Assembly (NCBI RefSeq): GCF_000271485.2
Contig: NZ_AKVN02000001.1
Location: 314,001 to 378,000 of the forward strand
Direction: 5' to 3'
DNA from: Pelosinus fermentans DSM 17108
GTDB lineage: Bacteria; Bacillota; Negativicutes; DSM-13327
Length of the DNA stretch: 64,000 bases
Part shown: piece by piece, positions 62,093-64,000 of the stretch
How the letters are laid out: each line of letters starts with the position of its first letter
Numbering within the stretch: the first letter of the stretch is position 1
Translations under genes and position numbers: made by a program
Notes under the pieces: generated by a model
What the model was told of the DNA's origin: nothing
What the model saw: only the letters and a program-made list of their open reading frames with translations
Database searches by the model: none

Positions 62093-63403
62093 ATGGAAAA
62101 GCCAACTAAAACGCGGTATTGGGTATTGTTTATTGTATGTATACTTTATTTTATAACCTATGTGGATCGGGTTAATATTTCAGTAGCAGCTCCACTTATT
62201 ATGAAAGAATTTAATATTAGCAAGGTTGAGCTTGGGGTTGTCTTTGCCGCCTTTTCCTGGGCGTATTCCATATTCCAAATCCCCGTTGGCATTCTGGGAG
62301 ATAAATACGGCCCGCATAAAGTGTTAACCGTACTCGTTGTTTTGTGGGCGGCTGTGGATGTTATGACGGGTTTAGCCTGGAGTTTTACATCTTTAATTGT
62401 TATCCGTTTTTTATTTGGAATATGCGAATCTGGTGCATTTCCTACGGCCACTCGGGCTTTTTCTCATTGGATTCCTGCAACAGAACGTGGCTTTGTACAA
62501 GGCTTAACTCATGCCTGTTCACGGCTTGGCGGGGCGATTACTCCTATTCTTATGGTAGGGATTATGAGCCAATTTGGCTGGCGTCCAGCCTTTTATTTCG
62601 GGGGCGCTATTGCTCTGGCTTGGGCCATTATTTGGTTCATTTGGTATCGGAATAAACCAGAAGAATTGCAAGCTAAGTGGGGCGGCATTAATCAGGCAGA
62701 AATCGATCTGATTTATCAAGGACAAGTTAAGAAAAAAGTGACTCAAAAATTACCCTTCCGTACACTCATTAAGAGCAAAAATCTTTGGTGCCTGTGCTTA
62801 GCATATATTTGCTATAATTATACACTATGGATTTTCTTAACTTGGCTTCCCACTTACTTGGTGGACGCTCGCGGTTTCGCTATTATGACAATGGGCATAT
62901 TTGCAAGCTTGCCGCTTTTTGCTGGTACCATTGGTGATACGTTAGGGGGCTGGCTATCGGATAAGATTTGGAAACATACTAAAAATGGTAAAATTGCTCG
63001 CCGTGGTGTGGCTATGGCTGGTTTTCTCATTGCAGCCTTTTGTATGATTCCGGGAGCCATGACGGAATCTCAATATCTCTCCGTATTTTTGCTCGCTTGT
63101 GCATTGTTTGGTCTTGAGATGACTGTGGGAGTATTTTGGGCAACCTGTCTTGATATTGGACATGATTATGCAGGTACTGTATCAGCAACAATGAATTCTA
63201 TCGGGGCAATAGGATCAGCAATGACTCCGTTAATCTTTGGCTTTATTGTACAACGTACTGGATCTTGGGTATATCCCTTTATACTTGCTAGCGGGATTCT
63301 TATCATTGGGACGATTCTTTGGACTAAGATCAATCCGGAATTGTCTCTTGTTGAGGAACTTGGACTATTAGATTCAACAGACATCAGTAAAAAGGAAGTA
63401 TAA
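62093..63403 (+). CDS. MFS transporter, anion:cation symporter family
   Basis: The 436 residues have twelve hydrophobic segments and the ACS signature YVDRVNISVAAPLIMKEF after helix 1, plus GDKYGPHKVLTVLVVLW. It resembles hexuronate/galactonate/glucarate carriers. It is in the sigma-54 operon with the zinc dehydrogenase, which suggests uptake of a sugar acid or polyol that the dehydrogenase then oxidises. A terminator at 63450 follows. Confidence 0.9.
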   Translation: MEKPTKTRYWVLFIVCILYFITYVDRVNISVAAPLIMKEFNISKVELGVVFAAFSWAYSIFQIPVGILGDKYGPHKVLTVLVVLWAAVDVMTGLAWSFTSLIVIRFLFGICESGAFPTATRAFSHWIPATERGFVQGLTHACSRLGGAITPILMVGIMSQFGWRPAFYFGGAIALAWAIIWFIWYRNKPEELQAKWGGINQAEIDLIYQGQVKKKVTQKLPFRTLIKSKNLWCLCLAYICYNYTLWIFLTWLPTYLVDARGFAIMTMGIFASLPLFAGTIGDTLGGWLSDKIWKHTKNGKIARRGVAMAGFLIAAFCMIPGAMTESQYLSVFLLACALFGLEMTVGVFWATCLDIGHDYAGTVSATMNSIGAIGSAMTPLIFGFIVQRTGSWVYPFILASGILIIGTILWTKINPELSLVEELGLLDSTDISKKEV

Positions 63404-63449
63404 ATCCAAGTTCTTCTTTTTCTTACCCAGCTAGGTGATCACGACTAGT

Positions 63450-63484
63450 ATAATCCCGGCAGCTTTGACTGCCGGGATTATTTG
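63450..63484 (+). terminator. Rho-independent terminator
   Basis: TAATCCCGGCAG / CTGCCGGGATTA stem, six-base loop, TTTG. Confidence 0.8.
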
Positions 63485-63568
63485 CAGTACATGCAGGGCT
63501 TTTAAGAGGCTTGGCAGAAAGATATAAACATATAGTGGAAAACTAATGCTAGGAGGAGAAAAATAATA

Positions 63569-63904
63569 ATGGATAATAGGCAACCCATTGCTATCCTAAA
63601 TGGTGCTATTATTACAGCAGATGGAGAATATTCCTGCCGAACAATCAGCTTGGAAGAGTGCAAAAAATTGATTCAGTCTGCACCTGAAATTATTTCTGCA
63701 GTAGGGCATAAGGCAACGGCAGAAATAATTACCGACCTTTTAGATAGAGAAGTCGCTTTGAATCGAATTAACTTTCACCAAGAAGCGGGGCAGCAGGCAC
63801 TGGTGTTCAAGCTCAACAGGCGGCCACCTGAGGGAATCATCCTCTCTCGTGATGAAATTGAAGCATTCGGATACCAGTTCCAGTTACTATCCAGGCATTC
63901 GTAA
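63569..63904 (+). CDS. DUF1874-family protein, candidate cyclic-tetra-adenylate ring nuclease
   Basis: This 111-residue protein has the DUF1874 layout (relatives include YddF and the archaeal-virus B116/AcrIII-1). His47 lies in VGHKATAEI, Arg66 in ALNRINF, and Arg85 and Glu88 in NRRPPEG; these match, in type and position, the residues I recall as important in AcrIII-1/Crn2. AGGAGG precedes the start. AcrIII-1-type enzymes cleave cA4 to shut off type III CRISPR signalling. No CRISPR, Csm/Cmr or phage gene is in the window, so it is an orphan copy. Whether it cleaves cA4 is inference. Confidence 0.82.
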   Translation: MDNRQPIAILNGAIITADGEYSCRTISLEECKKLIQSAPEIISAVGHKATAEIITDLLDREVALNRINFHQEAGQQALVFKLNRRPPEGIILSRDEIEAFGYQFQLLSRHS

Positions 63905-64000
63905 CAGACCAAAAACAGCTCTTTTGATTGCCTACATAGATACTTTCACTTTTTGTTGCTATAAATCAAATGAAATTTAAATTCTTTTATTCGATGATAT

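Overview
The window is chromosomal DNA from an AT-rich, anaerobic, motile bacterium with Firmicutes-style translation signals (AGGAGG-like ribosome sites, frequent GTG starts). The gene mix fits the Negativicutes, most likely a Sporomusa/Pelosinus-type organism: sigma-54 promoters, a flagellin-like protein, a DMSO-reductase-type molybdoenzyme, meso-diaminopimelate dehydrogenase, and guanine and yybP-ykoY riboswitches. That placement is inference from gene content. There are no rRNA, tRNA, IS element or CRISPR array in the window. Two dispersed intergenic hairpin repeat families recur.

Layout. 1-1411: end of an iron-siderophore uptake locus (ABC ATPase, siderophore esterase). 1606-6488: LysR regulator, 4Fe-4S protein, an orphan flagellin/metalloprotease hybrid (flagellinolysin-like), DsbA-like and CGGC-domain proteins. 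6702-12107: MATE pump, a DNA-repair radical SAM pair with a LexA-like box, alpha/beta hydrolase, fumarylacetoacetase-family enzyme. 12376-19269: mannose-centred carbohydrate cluster (two GT4 glycosyltransferases, GH130 phosphorylase, six-hairpin glycosidase-like protein, GDP-mannose pyrophosphorylase). 19425-24939: Dabb protein, thiamine pyrophosphokinase with a frameshifted thiamine transporter, histidine kinase, membrane fusion protein, M23 peptidase. 25010-31780: TauE/SafE exporter, LysR plus diaminopimelate dehydrogenase, a YtrA-type GntR/ABC operon, a TerC-family protein under a manganese riboswitch, a secreted protein. 31946-37698: AbgA-like hydrolase, EamA exporter with divergent LysR, pirin remnant, and the xpt-pbuX operon under a guanine riboswitch.

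38020-46263: soluble DMSO-reductase-like DmsAB pair; then a sugar-acid locus with an MFS carrier divergent from a split transketolase, a 6-phosphogluconate-dehydrogenase-like (ApnO-like) protein and a FadR-type GntR regulator. A shared palindromic operator lies on both sides of the divergent promoter region. 46474-47665: sigma-54 promoter with an upstream inverted repeat driving a YggT protein, a 35-residue membrane peptide and an Asp/Arg-repeat secreted protein. 47752-53119: truncated glcD, DcuC transporter, LysR with an unusual C-terminal tail that recurs in a 47-residue neighbour, nitroreductase/HxlR pair, YitT protein. 53326-58514: XRE/Ner-like divergent switch, chemoreceptor, second nitroreductase, secreted C39-type peptidase, GpsA-like dehydrogenase. 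58874-63403: PrpR-type sigma-54 activator with its target sigma-54 promoter, zinc dehydrogenase and MFS carrier. 63569-63904: an orphan DUF1874 protein that keeps the catalytic residues of the AcrIII-1/Crn2 ring nucleases.

The strongest leads are the DUF1874 ring nuclease, the orphan flagellinolysin, the mannan synthesis/phosphorolysis cluster with its structured leader, the sigma-54 envelope operon, and the shared QWFWD C-terminal tail.
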